Below are positions 34,466-45,142 of a stretch of DNA of 64,000 bases, piece after piece. The position numbers and the translations under genes were made by a program. The DNA lies in the NCBI RefSeq assembly GCF_900060185.1, contig NZ_FIZY01000002.1:62001-126000 (forward strand), written 5' to 3'. The notes under the pieces are model-generated. The model searched no databases and was not told where the DNA came from. It saw nothing but the letters and a program-made list of their open reading frames with translations. This DNA comes from Grimontia marina. Lineage in GTDB: Bacteria; Pseudomonadota; Gammaproteobacteria; Enterobacterales; Vibrionaceae. Within the stretch, counting starts at the first letter, position 1. Every line of letters begins with the position of its first letter.

Positions 34466-35797
34466 TCACGCATTCAATGCGTGGAATTTGTGCCAGACAA
34501 GCTCACACTCATCCCCCACATAATCTTTACAAACAAACAAATCTCCAACGGCTGCTACCGTGTCACCATAAAATAAAATCGGTGTTCTGCGGCGAAGCCA
34601 ACTCGGGACACCATACTCCTGAAACAGCTTTTTCATCTTTCTTTTACCTTGCCGCCCTTCCGGGTGCGCTGATAAGCCTTCCGGATCAAAACTGACCCTT
34701 ACTGGCTCGTCTGCCATTGGGGCACGGAGTTTAATCCCAACACCACAGTTTTTTCCCAACACCAGTTGCAGCTTCCCTAGTTTGTCCGGCAATTGAACCA
34801 TTTGATCAAAAGTCACCATCGATCCCCAATCAGAAACATCATGGTAAGGCGTAACAAACCAAAGCTTTCCCTGATACCTACGAACTTCCCCTTGAGAGAT
34901 CTTCAATGCTGGATTGGCATCCTGTGCTGCGTTTATGACAGACGAAAAAACCTGATCTAACTGTACTTTCGACAGAGAAACCCTTCCCACCTTTTTTAGC
35001 CAACGCCGAACCAGAGCCGTTTGTAATGCCGCAGAGTAATTGCTGATGTTGTTGATGCTTAGAGTGGCGTCTTCACTTATCACATCAGCATCGAAGGGAA
35101 CCAATAATTCATCTAGAAGCTGCTCTTGTTCAGCACAGTGCGTAGCAGTGCGATTAATCGCTTTCACCAATCCTACCCAACGCTGGGTCGCCTTAGGTAG
35201 CCATTCTTGCCTGATAAAGTTACGGTCAAAACGGTTATCCAGATTGCTTTCATCTTCTACCCAGTTAAGCCCCTGAGATTCAGCATATTCCTCAATTGTC
35301 TTTCTGTTTGCCTCAAGTAAAGGACGACATAACACAGCATGTTCCATCGGACGGATTTCAGGCATGGCAGCCAACCCCGCTGGGCCACTACCACGCTTAA
35401 GCGCTAGTAAAAAAGTTTCTGCCTGATCGTCGGCATGCTGGCCGGTCAATACCAGTGCATTATCATCTACTGAGTTCAAAATAGCCTGATACCGCGCATC
35501 CCTCGCCGCTTTTTCGAGGCTCTCTCCCTTAAGGGATAGTGACACTCTAATACCCTTGAATGCAAAATCAGCCTCTCCAGCCCATCGCTCGCATTGTGCC
35601 AGCCAAGTATCGGCCTTTGGACTTAAACCATGATGGACATGAATGACCAGATAGTGATGCTGTGGGTGGATATCCCGATAAGTGGCGAGCAAATCAAGCA
35701 TTACACGTGAGTCCATGCCACCACTGAAAGCCAGCACTATCTGGCGTGGTTCAGGCGTGTGTTTATCAAGTACATATTCAAACAGAGAGAACAACAT
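34466..35797 (-). CDS. tilS: tRNA(Ile)-lysidine synthase
   Basis: 443 residues from ATG 35797; a GTG two codons upstream is possible. N-terminal PP-loop ATPase motif LAFSGGMDSRVML, then VHHGLSPKADTW and the TilS linker and C-terminal domains (GVPSWLRRRTPILFYGD). Converts C34 of the AUA-reading tRNA-Ile to lysidine using ATP. Essential. It follows accA but a terminator lies between them. Confidence 0.95.
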   Translation of the reverse strand: MLFSLFEYVLDKHTPEPRQIVLAFSGGMDSRVMLDLLATYRDIHPQHHYLVIHVHHGLSPKADTWLAQCERWAGEADFAFKGIRVSLSLKGESLEKAARDARYQAILNSVDDNALVLTGQHADDQAETFLLALKRGSGPAGLAAMPEIRPMEHAVLCRPLLEANRKTIEEYAESQGLNWVEDESNLDNRFDRNFIRQEWLPKATQRWVGLVKAINRTATHCAEQEQLLDELLVPFDADVISEDATLSINNISNYSAALQTALVRRWLKKVGRVSLSKVQLDQVFSSVINAAQDANPALKISQGEVRRYQGKLWFVTPYHDVSDWGSMVTFDQMVQLPDKLGKLQLVLGKNCGVGIKLRAPMADEPVRVSFDPEGLSAHPEGRQGKRKMKKLFQEYGVPSWLRRRTPILFYGDTVAAVGDLFVCKDYVGDECELVWHKFHALNA

Positions 35798-35844
35798 AGA
35801 CACTTCGAAAAAGACGAATTTTTCGAATCATAGCATCAGATACG

Positions 35845-35869
35845 AAAAAAGGGCCATTCGGCCCTTTTT
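35845..35869 (-). terminator. Terminator after accA
   Basis: AAAAAAGGGCC / GGCCCTTTTT stem with an ATTC loop, 18 nt after the accA stop. It ends the long minus-strand cluster and implies a separate promoter for tilS. Confidence 0.9.
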
Positions 35870-35886
35870 AATCAAACAGTTTGCGC

Positions 35887-36849
35887 TTAGCAATAACCGT
35901 AGCTCAGCAGACGCTGGTAACGACGCTCACGGAGGTTATCTGAGTCAAGTTGCGAGAGTTCTTCCAACTGGCCCACCAGCAATGCTTTGATGTTTTCTGC
36001 GGTTTTCGCAAAATCCCGATGTGCACCGCCCATCGGCTCTTCGATGATGTTGTCAATAAGGCCCAGCTCTTTCAGACGAGGCGCAGTCATACCCATCGCT
36101 TCTGCTGCTTGTGGCGCTTTGTCTGAATCACGCCACAGGATAGACGCACACCCTTCTGGCGAAATGACTGAGTAAGTAGAGTACTGAAGCATGTTCACGT
36201 AATCGCCCACACCAATTGCCAGTGCACCACCAGAGCCACCTTCGCCAACCACGTTAACGATGACTGGCACAGTCAGACCTGCCATTTCTTTCAGGTTACG
36301 AGCAATCGCTTCAGACTGCCCACGCTCTTCTGCACCTACGCCAGGGTATGCGCCTGCTGTATCAATGAAAGTGACGATTGGCATATTGAAACGCTCAGCC
36401 ATCTTCATCAGACGCAATGCTTTGCGGTAGCCTTCTGGTTTTGGCATACCGAAGTTACGAATCACTTTTTCGCGGGTTTCACGGCCTTTTTGATGGCCGA
36501 TAATCATCACTGGTCTGCCATCAATACGCGCCATACCACCAACAATTGCTTTGTCATCTGCATACGCGCGATCGCCTGCCAGCTCTTCAAATTCAGTGAA
36601 GATCAGATCCGCGTAGTCCAGTGTATATGGACGACGTGGATGACGCGCCAGCTGTGCAACCTGCCAAGCACCCAGATCGCTGAAGATTTTCTTCGTCAGC
36701 TCAGTGCTTTTGGTCTCCAATTGCTCGATTTCTTTGTCCAGGTTGACAGCCTCAGCTTCGTCGCCACGCTTGGACACTACACGCAAGGCTTCGATTTTTG
36801 CTTCCAATTCCGCGATTGGCTGTTCAAATTCAAGGAAATTAAGACTCAT
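35887..36849 (-). CDS. accA: Acetyl-CoA carboxylase carboxyltransferase alpha subunit
   Basis: 320 residues (E. coli 319). Starts [20 protein letters not shown]; the crotonase-like core has the oxyanion Gly-rich loop [14 protein letters not shown] and the preceding [20 protein letters not shown]. With AccD it transfers CO2 to acetyl-CoA for fatty acid synthesis in the cytoplasm. Last gene of the cluster downstream of dnaE, as in E. coli. Confidence 0.97.
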   Translation of the reverse strand: MSLNFLEFEQPIAELEAKIEALRVVSKRGDEAEAVNLDKEIEQLETKSTELTKKIFSDLGAWQVAQLARHPRRPYTLDYADLIFTEFEELAGDRAYADDKAIVGGMARIDGRPVMIIGHQKGRETREKVIRNFGMPKPEGYRKALRLMKMAERFNMPIVTFIDTAGAYPGVGAEERGQSEAIARNLKEMAGLTVPVIVNVVGEGGSGGALAIGVGDYVNMLQYSTYSVISPEGCASILWRDSDKAPQAAEAMGMTAPRLKELGLIDNIIEEPMGGAHRDFAKTAENIKALLVGQLEELSQLDSDNLRERRYQRLLSYGYC

Positions 36850-36909
36850 AGAGAAAGAATCCTGTTAAGTAATAACATAGCCCCGCTCATTCCTGGCAGG
36901 GCCGAAATA

Positions 36910-39900
36910 TCAATCAAATTCCAGCTCGACCTGTTTATCGCCGAGCAGCGTTTTTAAATCATCAATCAGTTTGTCGTCTGGCGTAATACGCCACTCTGTA
37001 CCTAAGACCAACTTTGCGCGAGCATCGTCACGCTGGTAGTAAAGGTTGACCGGAACCGTTCCCGCACGGTGCGGTTCCAGGATCTCACTGAATCGTTCAA
37101 AAAATTTGTTATCAATTTGCCTGTCGGTCACTGAGATAGCAAGACCACGCAGGTACTTTTCACGCGCTTGGGAGATATCAAGCACTTCTCGTGCCGACAT
37201 TTTAAGGCCACCGTTGAAGTCATCAAAGCTGACCTGTCCCGATACCACCAAAATTCTGTCTTTTTCTATGAGATCCAGATACTTTTCTAGCGCATCTGAG
37301 AACAGCATCACTTCCATGCGTCCTGAACGGTCATCCAAAGTCAGGATACCGATACGGGTGCCTCGCTTAGTGGTCATCACACGTGCAGCGATCACAAGGC
37401 CAGCCACCGTTGATACCACATCACGTTTGGTGGCGTGGGCATCTTCGAGGCGCCAAGTAATGTAATGCTTCAGCTCCTTCACATAGCTGTTGATCGGGTG
37501 CCCTGTTAAGTAAAGCCCTAGCGTTTCGCGCTCACCTTCCAACCAGACTTTGTCAGGCCATGGCGGCACTTTCGCGTATTTGTGCTCCACCTCTTCAGGT
37601 GCATCCGTCAATACACCGAACATATCAGTTTGACCAAACGCTTCTGCCTGGTGGTGTTGGCTTGCTGATTTCAGCGCATCATCCAAAGAAGCCGTCATCG
37701 CCGCTCGGTGAGGGCCTAGTCGGTCCATGGCGCCTGACTGAATCAGTTTTTCAATGACACGCTTGTTCACCTTCTTGGTGTCAATGCGAGCGCAGAAGTC
37801 GAACAGGTCGCGGAAGTAACCGCCTTCTTGACGCGCTTTGATGATGTTTTCGATTGGTGCTTCACCCACACCTTTGATTGCACCGATACCGTAAACAATC
37901 TCGCCTTTTTCGTTCACGTTAAAGCGGTATAGACCCGCGTTCACATCCGGTGGCAGCATGGTGAGTTTCATGCGGCGACACTCTTCTACCAGGCCAACGA
38001 TCTTGTCGGTGTTATCCATATCCGCGGTCATTACCGCTGCCATGAATTCCGCCGGATAGTGTGTTTTCAACCAAAGTGTTTGATAGGAAACCAGCGCGTA
38101 GGCTGCAGAGTGCGATTTGTTGAAACCATAACCCGCAAACTTCTCCACCAGGTCGAAGATCTTCATCGACAGCTCGCCGTCTACACCGTTGGCGATTGCC
38201 CCGCTTTCAAAGGTTGCGCGCTGCTTCGCCATTTCTTCTGGCTTTTTCTTACCCATTGCGCGGCGGAGCATGTCTGCACCACCCAGGGTGTAGCCTGACA
38301 GCACCTGAGCAATCTGCATCACCTGCTCTTGGTAAAGAATGATGCCGTAGGTTGGATCCAGAATTTCTTTCAGTGACTCGTGCTGCCACGTCGCATCCGG
38401 GTAAGAGATCTCTTCGCGACCGTGCTTACGGTCGATAAAGTTATCTACCATGCCTGATTGCAAAGGGCCCGGACGGAACAGGGCTACCAGTGCGATGATA
38501 TCTTCGAAACAGTCGGGTTGAAGGCGCTTGATCAGCTCTTTCATACCCCGTGATTCGAGCTGGAATACCGCTGTGGTTTCTGAGTTCTGCAAGACGCGGA
38601 ATGAAGCTGCATCTTCGAGCGGGATAGACTCAATACGCACTGGCTCTTGTCCGCTACGCTCCAGACGCGGGTTAATCAGCCCCAAAGCCCAGTCGATGAT
38701 GGTCAGGGTGCGTAGACCCAAGAAGTCAAACTTCACCAAACCCGCGGTTTCTACGTCATTCTTATCGAACTGGGTAACCGGGAAGTGACCTTCAGCATCA
38801 GCATAGATGGGAGCAAAATCGGTAATGGTGGTTGGCGAGATAACAACCCCACCCGCGTGCTTACCGGCGTTTCGTGTACAGCCTTCCAGAATGCGGCAGG
38901 TATCGATAAGCTCGCGGACTTCTTCATCCGCTTCGTAGATTTCACCCAGCTGTGGTTCAGCCACAAAGGCTTTTTCTAATGTCATCCCCGGATCGGGCGG
39001 CACCAGCTTAGAGATACGGTCAACAAAACCATAAGGGTGACCAAGTACACGCCCCACATCACGGATGACCGCTTTAGCGGCCATGGTACCGAAGGTAATG
39101 ATCTGGGATACCGCATCACGTCCATACATCTCAGCAACGTGATCAATTACCTGATCGCGCTTATCCATACAAAAGTCGACGTCAAAGTCGGGCATGGAAA
39201 CACGTTCAGGGTTGAGGAATCGTTCGAACAGCAGATCGTATTCCAGTGGATCAAGGTCAGTGATTTTAAGCGCATAGGCCACCAGCGAGCCTGCACCGGA
39301 ACCACGGCCCGGCCCCACAGGAATCGCGTTGTCTTTCGACCACTGGATGAACTCCATAACGATAAGGAAGTAACCTGGGAAACCCATGTTGTTGATCACT
39401 TCCAGTTCGACTTCAAGACGCTCATCGTATTCTGGTCGACGCTTCAAACGCTCTTCTTCATTCGGGAACAGGAATTCCAGACGTTCTTCCAAACCTTCCC
39501 GCGACTTCATCACCAAAAATTCGGTTTCTTCCATGCCTTCGGTCGGGAAGGCGGGCAGAAAGTATTCGTTGAGGCGAACAGTGACGTTACAGCGCTTGGC
39601 AATTTCTACTGTGTTTGCCAACGCCTCAGGAATGTCATGGAACAGCTCACACATTTCTTCTTCTGAGCGAAGATGCTGCTGAGGACTGTAGTTTTTCGGG
39701 CGGCGGGGATCTTCAAGTGTGTAGCCATCATGGATCGCGACGCGGATTTCATGGGCATCAAACAAATCCGCGGTCAGGAAGCACACCTCATTGGTCGCAA
39801 CAACGGGAAGATCATGTTCGGCCGCAAAATCGAGCGCAAAGTGAAGGTAAGCTTCTTCATCCGGGCGCCCTGTTCGCATTAATTCGATGTAATACGCATC

Positions 39901-40389
39901 AGGGAAATGAGTTTGATAGAAGGCTGCGCACTGATTAGCCAGACCCGCGTTACCTTTGAGCAGGGCTTTGCCCAGATCACCACGACGTCCACCCGAAAGG
40001 ATGATAAGGCCTTCTTTCAACTCAACCAGCCAATCCTGATCAATAACAGGTTGATGCTGGATATGGCCACGTAGATAGGCTTTTGAAATCAGTAACGTAA
40101 GGTTTTTATAACCGATGTTGTTGGCAGCCAGTACAGTAATTTGGCAGAGATCTTCACCAAAAGCGTCCGTCTGCATTTTAAAGTCAGCGCCGATAATCGG
40201 TTTCACACCCGTACTCTGCGCCGTGTTATAGAACTTCACCAAGCCACATAGGTTGGTAAAGTCCGTCAATGCCATCGCCGGCATGCCTAGCTCGGCCACT
40301 TTCTTGACCAATGGCGGCACCTTGCCGAGGCCATCGACCATAGAAAAATCACTGTGAACACGAAGGTGAATAAAGCGTGGGTCTGACAT
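36910..40389 (-). CDS. dnaE: DNA polymerase III alpha subunit
   Basis: 1159 residues (E. coli 1160). N-terminal PHP domain ([20 protein letters not shown]), palm catalytic aspartates in [13 protein letters not shown], the fingers/beta-binding region, and a C-terminal OB fold with the tau-binding tail. It is the replicative polymerase. rnhB lies upstream and accA downstream in the same orientation. Confidence 0.98.
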   Translation of the reverse strand: MSDPRFIHLRVHSDFSMVDGLGKVPPLVKKVAELGMPAMALTDFTNLCGLVKFYNTAQSTGVKPIIGADFKMQTDAFGEDLCQITVLAANNIGYKNLTLLISKAYLRGHIQHQPVIDQDWLVELKEGLIILSGGRRGDLGKALLKGNAGLANQCAAFYQTHFPDAYYIELMRTGRPDEEAYLHFALDFAAEHDLPVVATNEVCFLTADLFDAHEIRVAIHDGYTLEDPRRPKNYSPQQHLRSEEEMCELFHDIPEALANTVEIAKRCNVTVRLNEYFLPAFPTEGMEETEFLVMKSREGLEERLEFLFPNEEERLKRRPEYDERLEVELEVINNMGFPGYFLIVMEFIQWSKDNAIPVGPGRGSGAGSLVAYALKITDLDPLEYDLLFERFLNPERVSMPDFDVDFCMDKRDQVIDHVAEMYGRDAVSQIITFGTMAAKAVIRDVGRVLGHPYGFVDRISKLVPPDPGMTLEKAFVAEPQLGEIYEADEEVRELIDTCRILEGCTRNAGKHAGGVVISPTTITDFAPIYADAEGHFPVTQFDKNDVETAGLVKFDFLGLRTLTIIDWALGLINPRLERSGQEPVRIESIPLEDAASFRVLQNSETTAVFQLESRGMKELIKRLQPDCFEDIIALVALFRPGPLQSGMVDNFIDRKHGREEISYPDATWQHESLKEILDPTYGIILYQEQVMQIAQVLSGYTLGGADMLRRAMGKKKPEEMAKQRATFESGAIANGVDGELSMKIFDLVEKFAGYGFNKSHSAAYALVSYQTLWLKTHYPAEFMAAVMTADMDNTDKIVGLVEECRRMKLTMLPPDVNAGLYRFNVNEKGEIVYGIGAIKGVGEAPIENIIKARQEGGYFRDLFDFCARIDTKKVNKRVIEKLIQSGAMDRLGPHRAAMTASLDDALKSASQHHQAEAFGQTDMFGVLTDAPEEVEHKYAKVPPWPDKVWLEGERETLGLYLTGHPINSYVKELKHYITWRLEDAHATKRDVVSTVAGLVIAARVMTTKRGTRIGILTLDDRSGRMEVMLFSDALEKYLDLIEKDRILVVSGQVSFDDFNGGLKMSAREVLDISQAREKYLRGLAISVTDRQIDNKFFERFSEILEPHRAGTVPVNLYYQRDDARAKLVLGTEWRITPDDKLIDDLKTLLGDKQVELEFD

Positions 40390-40455
40390 AGTACTCTTAC
40401 GTTACTGATTTATTGTTGTGAATGTGGGAGGAGTGAGATTCCCCCTCCCGAAACA

Positions 40456-41058
40456 TTATGCAATGCCGAGCGCGTTCTTAACAGGTTTAAAGCTCTTTCG
40501 GTGCTCGGGGATAGCACCATGTTCAGCAAGCGCTTCAAAATGCGCCTTGGTTGGATAACCTTTGTGCTTGGCAAAGCCGTATTGTGGGTATTGCGCGTCC
40601 AACTCTTCCATTTCGCGGTCTCGAACAACCTTGGCCAGAATGGAGGCTGCACTGATTTCCGCCACACGCAAATCACCTTTAACGACTGCCTCTGCAGGGA
40701 TATTGAGTCCCGTCGGTACACGGTTGCCATCAATCAAGACGAAGTCAGGCTTGATGTTTAAGCCAGCCACGGCTCGCTCCATAGCCAACATGGTGGCAGA
40801 AAGAATATTGATGTCATCAATCTCTTCCGGTTCAGCACGACCTAATGACCACGCCAATGCTTTTTCTTTGATTTCCTCAAAGAGCACTGCGCGTTTTTTG
40901 TCAGTCAGTTTTTTGGAGTCGGTCAGCCCTTCAATTGGCTTATTGGGATCGAGAATAACAGCAGCCGTTACCACTGCGCCCACCAAAGGGCCCCGTCCGA
41001 CTTCATCAACACCAGCGATAAGCCTAGCGTCAGGATATACAAAAGGTTCGAAGTCCAT
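40456..41058 (-). CDS. rnhB: Ribonuclease HII
   Basis: 200 residues. [20 protein letters not shown] holds the first catalytic Asp-Glu pair, with later acidic residues in LTDSKKL and VLIDGNR. Removes ribonucleotides from DNA. Three bases separate it from the lpxB stop, so it is co-transcribed. Confidence 0.97.
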   Translation of the reverse strand: MDFEPFVYPDARLIAGVDEVGRGPLVGAVVTAAVILDPNKPIEGLTDSKKLTDKKRAVLFEEIKEKALAWSLGRAEPEEIDDINILSATMLAMERAVAGLNIKPDFVLIDGNRVPTGLNIPAEAVVKGDLRVAEISAASILAKVVRDREMEELDAQYPQYGFAKHKGYPTKAHFEALAEHGAIPEHRKSFKPVKNALGIA

Positions 41059-41061
41059 TGA

Positions 41062-42201
41062 CTAACGTCCTATCAGATTCAGCACTGCATCAGCGGATGT
41101 TTTGTCAGCATCGCAGCGGATAATTTCATGCAAGCGGGTGAATTCCACCATCAAAGCGGTGTTGTCACTGTCGAGAAAACGGGAAACATCATTCGCCAAG
41201 GTTTCTGGCGTGCAGGCCTCCTGAAGACGTTCTGGGACCAGTTCACGACCTGCGAGGATATTCGGCAGAGAAACGAACTCAGTCTTAACCATACGCTTGG
41301 CTATCCAGGCAGTGATCGCATTCACTTCATAACCCACCACCATAGGACGTTTGACCAGCATGCACTCAAGCGCGACCGTGCCAGAGGCCAGCAGCACCGC
41401 ATCAGAAGCGGTAATCACGTTGCGCGCGGTGTCATCCACCAGCACAAAATCCAGTTCTGGTGCCGTTTGTTGCCATGCTTCTTCAAATTGGACCCGGCGT
41501 TTTTCATTCACCAGCGCAACGGCAAAGCCAAGTTCCGGATATTTTGCTTTAAGCAATTTGCAGGTTTTGATGAAGGTTGGTGCCAGCAACTTCATTTCAC
41601 CACCACGGCTACCCGGTAAAACCGCTAGATAGCGCTTGTCCTGGTTTAAACCCAACAGGGTTTTCGCTGCTGCTTTGTCACTCACCATCGGGATGTCATC
41701 TGCCAGGGTGTGACCGACGAATGCACAGGGAACGTCAAACTTGTCGTAAAAGGCTTTTTCGAAAGGCAGAAGTGCCAAGACTAAATCTGTGGCTGCGGCA
41801 ATTTTGAAAATGCGCTTCTGACGCCACGCCCATACACTCGGGCTGACGTAGTGAACGGTTTTGATGCCATTGTCTTTGAGGTCTTTTTCGAGCCTCAGAT
41901 TGAAATCTGGCGCGTCAATACCGACAAACACATCAGGCGGATTCGCTGTAAAATAGTCGACAAGTTCGCGCTTCACTTTTAGCAAGCGCGATAAGCGGCC
42001 GAGCACTTCAACAATGCCCATCACGGCTAACTCTTCCATGTCGAACAGTGTTTCGCAGCCCAATGCCTTCATGCGAGGGCCACCAATGCCCACAAATTCC
42101 GCATCTGGATATCTGGCTTTGATTGTCTTGATAAAGCCGGCACCTAAAATATCGCCGGAGATTTCCCCGGCGACAATTCCAATTCGAAGTGGCTTAGCCA
42201 T
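41062..42201 (-). CDS. lpxB: Lipid A disaccharide synthase
   Basis: 379 residues. Starts [20 protein letters not shown], the family N-terminal signature; further motifs are [14 protein letters not shown] and [14 protein letters not shown]. It is a GT-B glycosyltransferase joining lipid X and UDP-diacylglucosamine at the inner membrane. Its start overlaps the lpxA stop by one base. Confidence 0.97.
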   Translation of the reverse strand: MAKPLRIGIVAGEISGDILGAGFIKTIKARYPDAEFVGIGGPRMKALGCETLFDMEELAVMGIVEVLGRLSRLLKVKRELVDYFTANPPDVFVGIDAPDFNLRLEKDLKDNGIKTVHYVSPSVWAWRQKRIFKIAAATDLVLALLPFEKAFYDKFDVPCAFVGHTLADDIPMVSDKAAAKTLLGLNQDKRYLAVLPGSRGGEMKLLAPTFIKTCKLLKAKYPELGFAVALVNEKRRVQFEEAWQQTAPELDFVLVDDTARNVITASDAVLLASGTVALECMLVKRPMVVGYEVNAITAWIAKRMVKTEFVSLPNILAGRELVPERLQEACTPETLANDVSRFLDSDNTALMVEFTRLHEIIRCDADKTSADAVLNLIGR

Positions 42202-42989
42202 TAGCGAATAATGCCTCGGCTTGAGTTCTCGAAAAACTCCACGAACAGTTGCAAAGCCTGCTCGTCTTTCGACATTTCAAGGATCTGCTTCTTGGCTTCT
42301 TCCAATGTTTTACCCGAGCGGTACAGCTCCTTGTAAACAGCGCGGATTGCTTTAATCGCACTCTTTTCAAAGCCACGGCGCTTCAGGCCTTCCACATTGA
42401 TACCGAATGGTGCGCAGTGGTTACCCTGAGCCATCACATAAGGAGGAACATCCTGAACCACAATCGAACCACCACCCAGCATGCAATGACTGCCGATAGT
42501 GCAGAATTGGTGTATCGCGGTCATGCCACCAACAATCGCGTAATCCCCCACTGTTACATGGCCAGCCAGCGTTGCATTGTTAGCAAAGATACAGCGATCG
42601 CCAATCACACAATCATGTGCAACATGAGCATTGATCATGAACAGATTGTCGCTGCCCACTTTCGTGGTGCCCTCATCCTGAATAGTGCCACGGTGCATGG
42701 TCACGCTTTCACGGATGGTGTTGCGATCACCGATGATCAACGTGGTAGGCTCACCCGCGTACTTGAGATCTTGACACTCTTCGCCAATAGAAGCGAATTG
42801 ATAGATTTTGTTGTCACAGCCAATTTTTGTTGGCCCTTTGATCACAACATGTGTTTTGACTTCGGTGCCTTCACCGATTTCCACACCGGTGCCGATGAAA
42901 GAAAAAGCACCAATCTTGACGTTTGCGCCAAGGATTACGCCTTCTTCCACAACAGCCGTTGGGTGGATTTGTGCGGTTTCATGAATCAC
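42201..42989 (-). CDS. lpxA: UDP-N-acetylglucosamine acyltransferase, GTG start
   Basis: Starting at GTG 42989 ([10 protein letters not shown]) gives 262 residues, the same as E. coli LpxA; the longer frame to 43013 adds eight unlikely residues and overlaps fabZ. Left-handed beta-helix hexapeptide repeats, then the catalytic His region ([20 protein letters not shown]). First step of lipid A synthesis. Two bases after the fabZ stop. Confidence 0.95.
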   Translation of the reverse strand: MIHETAQIHPTAVVEEGVILGANVKIGAFSFIGTGVEIGEGTEVKTHVVIKGPTKIGCDNKIYQFASIGEECQDLKYAGEPTTLIIGDRNTIRESVTMHRGTIQDEGTTKVGSDNLFMINAHVAHDCVIGDRCIFANNATLAGHVTVGDYAIVGGMTAIHQFCTIGSHCMLGGGSIVVQDVPPYVMAQGNHCAPFGINVEGLKRRGFEKSAIKAIRAVYKELYRSGKTLEEAKKQILEMSKDEQALQLFVEFFENSSRGIIR

Positions 42990-42991
42990 GA

Positions 42992-43444
42992 TTAAAACTC
43001 TCTTCTGGCACACTTCAGCTCAGCTGAGCAAACAACCTTACCATCAACTTTAGCAACACCTGTGAACGCAGCAATGCCGCGACGCTCTTTCAGGAATTCC
43101 ACCTCCAGAACCATCTGGTCACCAGGGGTTACCGGCGCACGGAATTTTGCGTTATCGATACTGGCAAAGTAATACAGTTCATTCTCTTTTGGCTGACCGA
43201 AGGTCTTAAATGCCAGAAGGCCAGTCGCCTGCGCCATCGCTTCCAATATCAATACACCCGGAAATACAGGCAACTGAGGGAAATGCCCCGTGAACTGTGG
43301 TTCATTCACAGAGACATTTTTGATTGCGTGTAGGTACTTACCTTCTTCGAAATCGGTAACACGGTCAATCAGCAGAAATGGATAACGGTGTGGCAGCAGT
43401 TCTTTAATTTCGTTAACTGTCAGGATTTTATTTTCGCGACTCAA
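42992..43444 (-). CDS. fabZ: 3-hydroxyacyl-ACP dehydratase, probable TTG start
   Basis: Hot-dog fold enzyme: [15 protein letters not shown] holds the catalytic His and [17 protein letters not shown] the catalytic Glu helix. No ATG lies near the family N-terminus. TTG 43444 ([10 protein letters not shown]), with GGGAA about 10 nt upstream, gives 150 residues against 151 in E. coli, whereas the longer ATG frame (43510) adds 22 residues. It supplies unsaturated acyl-ACP for fatty acid synthesis. Confidence 0.92.
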   Translation of the reverse strand: MSRENKILTVNEIKELLPHRYPFLLIDRVTDFEEGKYLHAIKNVSVNEPQFTGHFPQLPVFPGVLILEAMAQATGLLAFKTFGQPKENELYYFASIDNAKFRAPVTPGDQMVLEVEFLKERRGIAAFTGVAKVDGKVVCSAELKCARREF

Positions 43445-43573
43445 AGTTTTATTCCCGTATGAAATACTTATTATATGTCGTTGAATTGGCTGATAACACA
43501 AATGGCCCACACTGCAGGTTCTTCCGACAATTTATCGAAACGAACCACCAGGGCAGGCCATCGCGGACGGCTA

Positions 43574-44599
43574 TTACTCGCTGTCTTCTAGCTGTTTTTC
43601 AACGACTTTCAATCGTTTATGCATGTCTTCGATTTTCAGCACTCGTGCAGCGGTTTTGCGCCACTCTCTGTTAGTCTGAAGTGGAATACCCGAAGAGTAC
43701 ATACCCGGTTCAGTGATAGGTCGCATCACCATCGCCATACCAGTGATCGTGACACCATCTGTAATTTCCATATGGCCGTTAATGACGGTCGCACCACCAA
43801 TAATGCAGTGCTTGCCGATCTTAAGGCTACCGGCCATTGTGGTTGCTCCTGCAATGGCGGTATTTTCACCGATCGAAACATTATGAGCGATCTGACACTG
43901 GTTGTCGATAATCACACCATCAGCAATCACGGTATCCTCAATCGCGCCACGGTCAATGGTGGTACAAGCACCAATCTCAACGCGATCACCAATGACGACC
44001 CTACCCACTTGAGGAATTTTCACCCAGCGGCCTTTGTCGTTTGCGTAACCGAAGCCATCAGAACCGATAACGGTACCCGATTGCACAAGACAAGATTCGC
44101 CTATCACCACATTGTGGTAAACCGTCACGTTTGCCCAAAGGCGGGTATTGGCACCTAACTTGGTATCTTTACCTACAAAGCAGCCAGCACCGACTTGCAC
44201 GTTGTCGCCGAGCTCTACGCCGTCTTCTACCACAGCGTTATGGCCAACAGCGACGCCATTCCCCAGTTTCGCTGTCGGTGAAACATAGGCACTAGGGGCA
44301 ATATCAACCGCACAGGCAGGTGTGGTATCCAGCAATTGTGCGGTTAATGCATATCCCAGATACGGGTCTTTCAACACTAGTGCATTTCCGGTGCAGTATG
44401 ACAGGTCGGCTTCCTTGACCATCACAGCACTTGCCTGACAATCGGCAAGATGTTTGCGGTATTTGCTGCTGGAAAGGAAGGTGATCTCTCCTTCGCCAGC
44501 TTTATCCATACCCGCGATGGCACTGATTTGCACACTGCCATCACCGTGCAGTTCTGCACCCAGTTTATCCGCTAATTCAGCGAGCGTAATAGAAGCCAT
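43574..44599 (-). CDS. lpxD: UDP-3-O-(3-hydroxyacyl)glucosamine N-acyltransferase
   Basis: 341 residues (E. coli 341). An N-terminal uridine-binding domain precedes about ten turns of beta-helix hexapeptide repeats with the catalytic His region ([17 protein letters not shown]), and a C-terminal helix ([16 protein letters not shown]). Third step of lipid A synthesis. Between skp and fabZ as in other gamma-proteobacteria. Confidence 0.97.
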   Translation of the reverse strand: MASITLAELADKLGAELHGDGSVQISAIAGMDKAGEGEITFLSSSKYRKHLADCQASAVMVKEADLSYCTGNALVLKDPYLGYALTAQLLDTTPACAVDIAPSAYVSPTAKLGNGVAVGHNAVVEDGVELGDNVQVGAGCFVGKDTKLGANTRLWANVTVYHNVVIGESCLVQSGTVIGSDGFGYANDKGRWVKIPQVGRVVIGDRVEIGACTTIDRGAIEDTVIADGVIIDNQCQIAHNVSIGENTAIAGATTMAGSLKIGKHCIIGGATVINGHMEITDGVTITGMAMVMRPITEPGMYSSGIPLQTNREWRKTAARVLKIEDMHKRLKVVEKQLEDSE

Positions 44600-44611
44600 T
44601 TTCTACCTTAC

Positions 44612-45121
44612 TTATTTCACTGCTTTCAGTACTTTTTCTGACAGGTCGTCTTTCGGGCTTGCGTACATCACAGCCTGACTATTGATGACCATGTCATAGC
44701 CTTCTTTCTTGGCAATTGTTTCAATAGTTTTCTGTAGCTTCTGAACTAGTTTACGCTCTTCTTCAACGCCACGTTTACGCTGATCTTCCTGAAGGTTTTT
44801 CGCTTTCAGTTTAAAATCCGCATCCAGCGCCTGCAGCTCGCGTTGCAGCTTGGTGCGTTCCGCCTCACTCATCAGCTCACCATTGCGCTGCAATTTCTCA
44901 ACGCCTTTTTCCAGTTTGCTACGAAGACGATCAACTTCAGCGATACGATCTTTAAATTCTTTGCGAAGCTTTTCGTTCACATTACTTTTCTTCGCCATTT
45001 CGGCCAGTACTGGGCCAGTCGCAACGTAACCAATTTTCTGTGCAGCTTCCGCCGCTGTTGCGTAAAAAGAAGCAGTAACAATGGCAAGGCTCAGGCCTGC
45101 CGCTTTGATAATAGGTTTCAA
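44612..45121 (-). CDS. skp: Periplasmic OMP chaperone Skp/OmpH
   Basis: 169 residues with a signal peptide (MKPIIKAAGLSLAIVTASF, cleavage near ATA-AEA). The core begins QKIGYVATGPVLAEM and continues as long charged coiled-coil helices that form the tentacles of the trimer. It keeps outer-membrane proteins soluble in the periplasm and passes them to BamA, encoded 21 bp upstream. Confidence 0.95.
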   Translation of the reverse strand: MKPIIKAAGLSLAIVTASFYATAAEAAQKIGYVATGPVLAEMAKKSNVNEKLRKEFKDRIAEVDRLRSKLEKGVEKLQRNGELMSEAERTKLQRELQALDADFKLKAKNLQEDQRKRGVEEERKLVQKLQKTIETIAKKEGYDMVINSQAVMYASPKDDLSEKVLKAVK

Positions 45122-45142
45122 ACTTTTCTCCTAATGTTGAAA

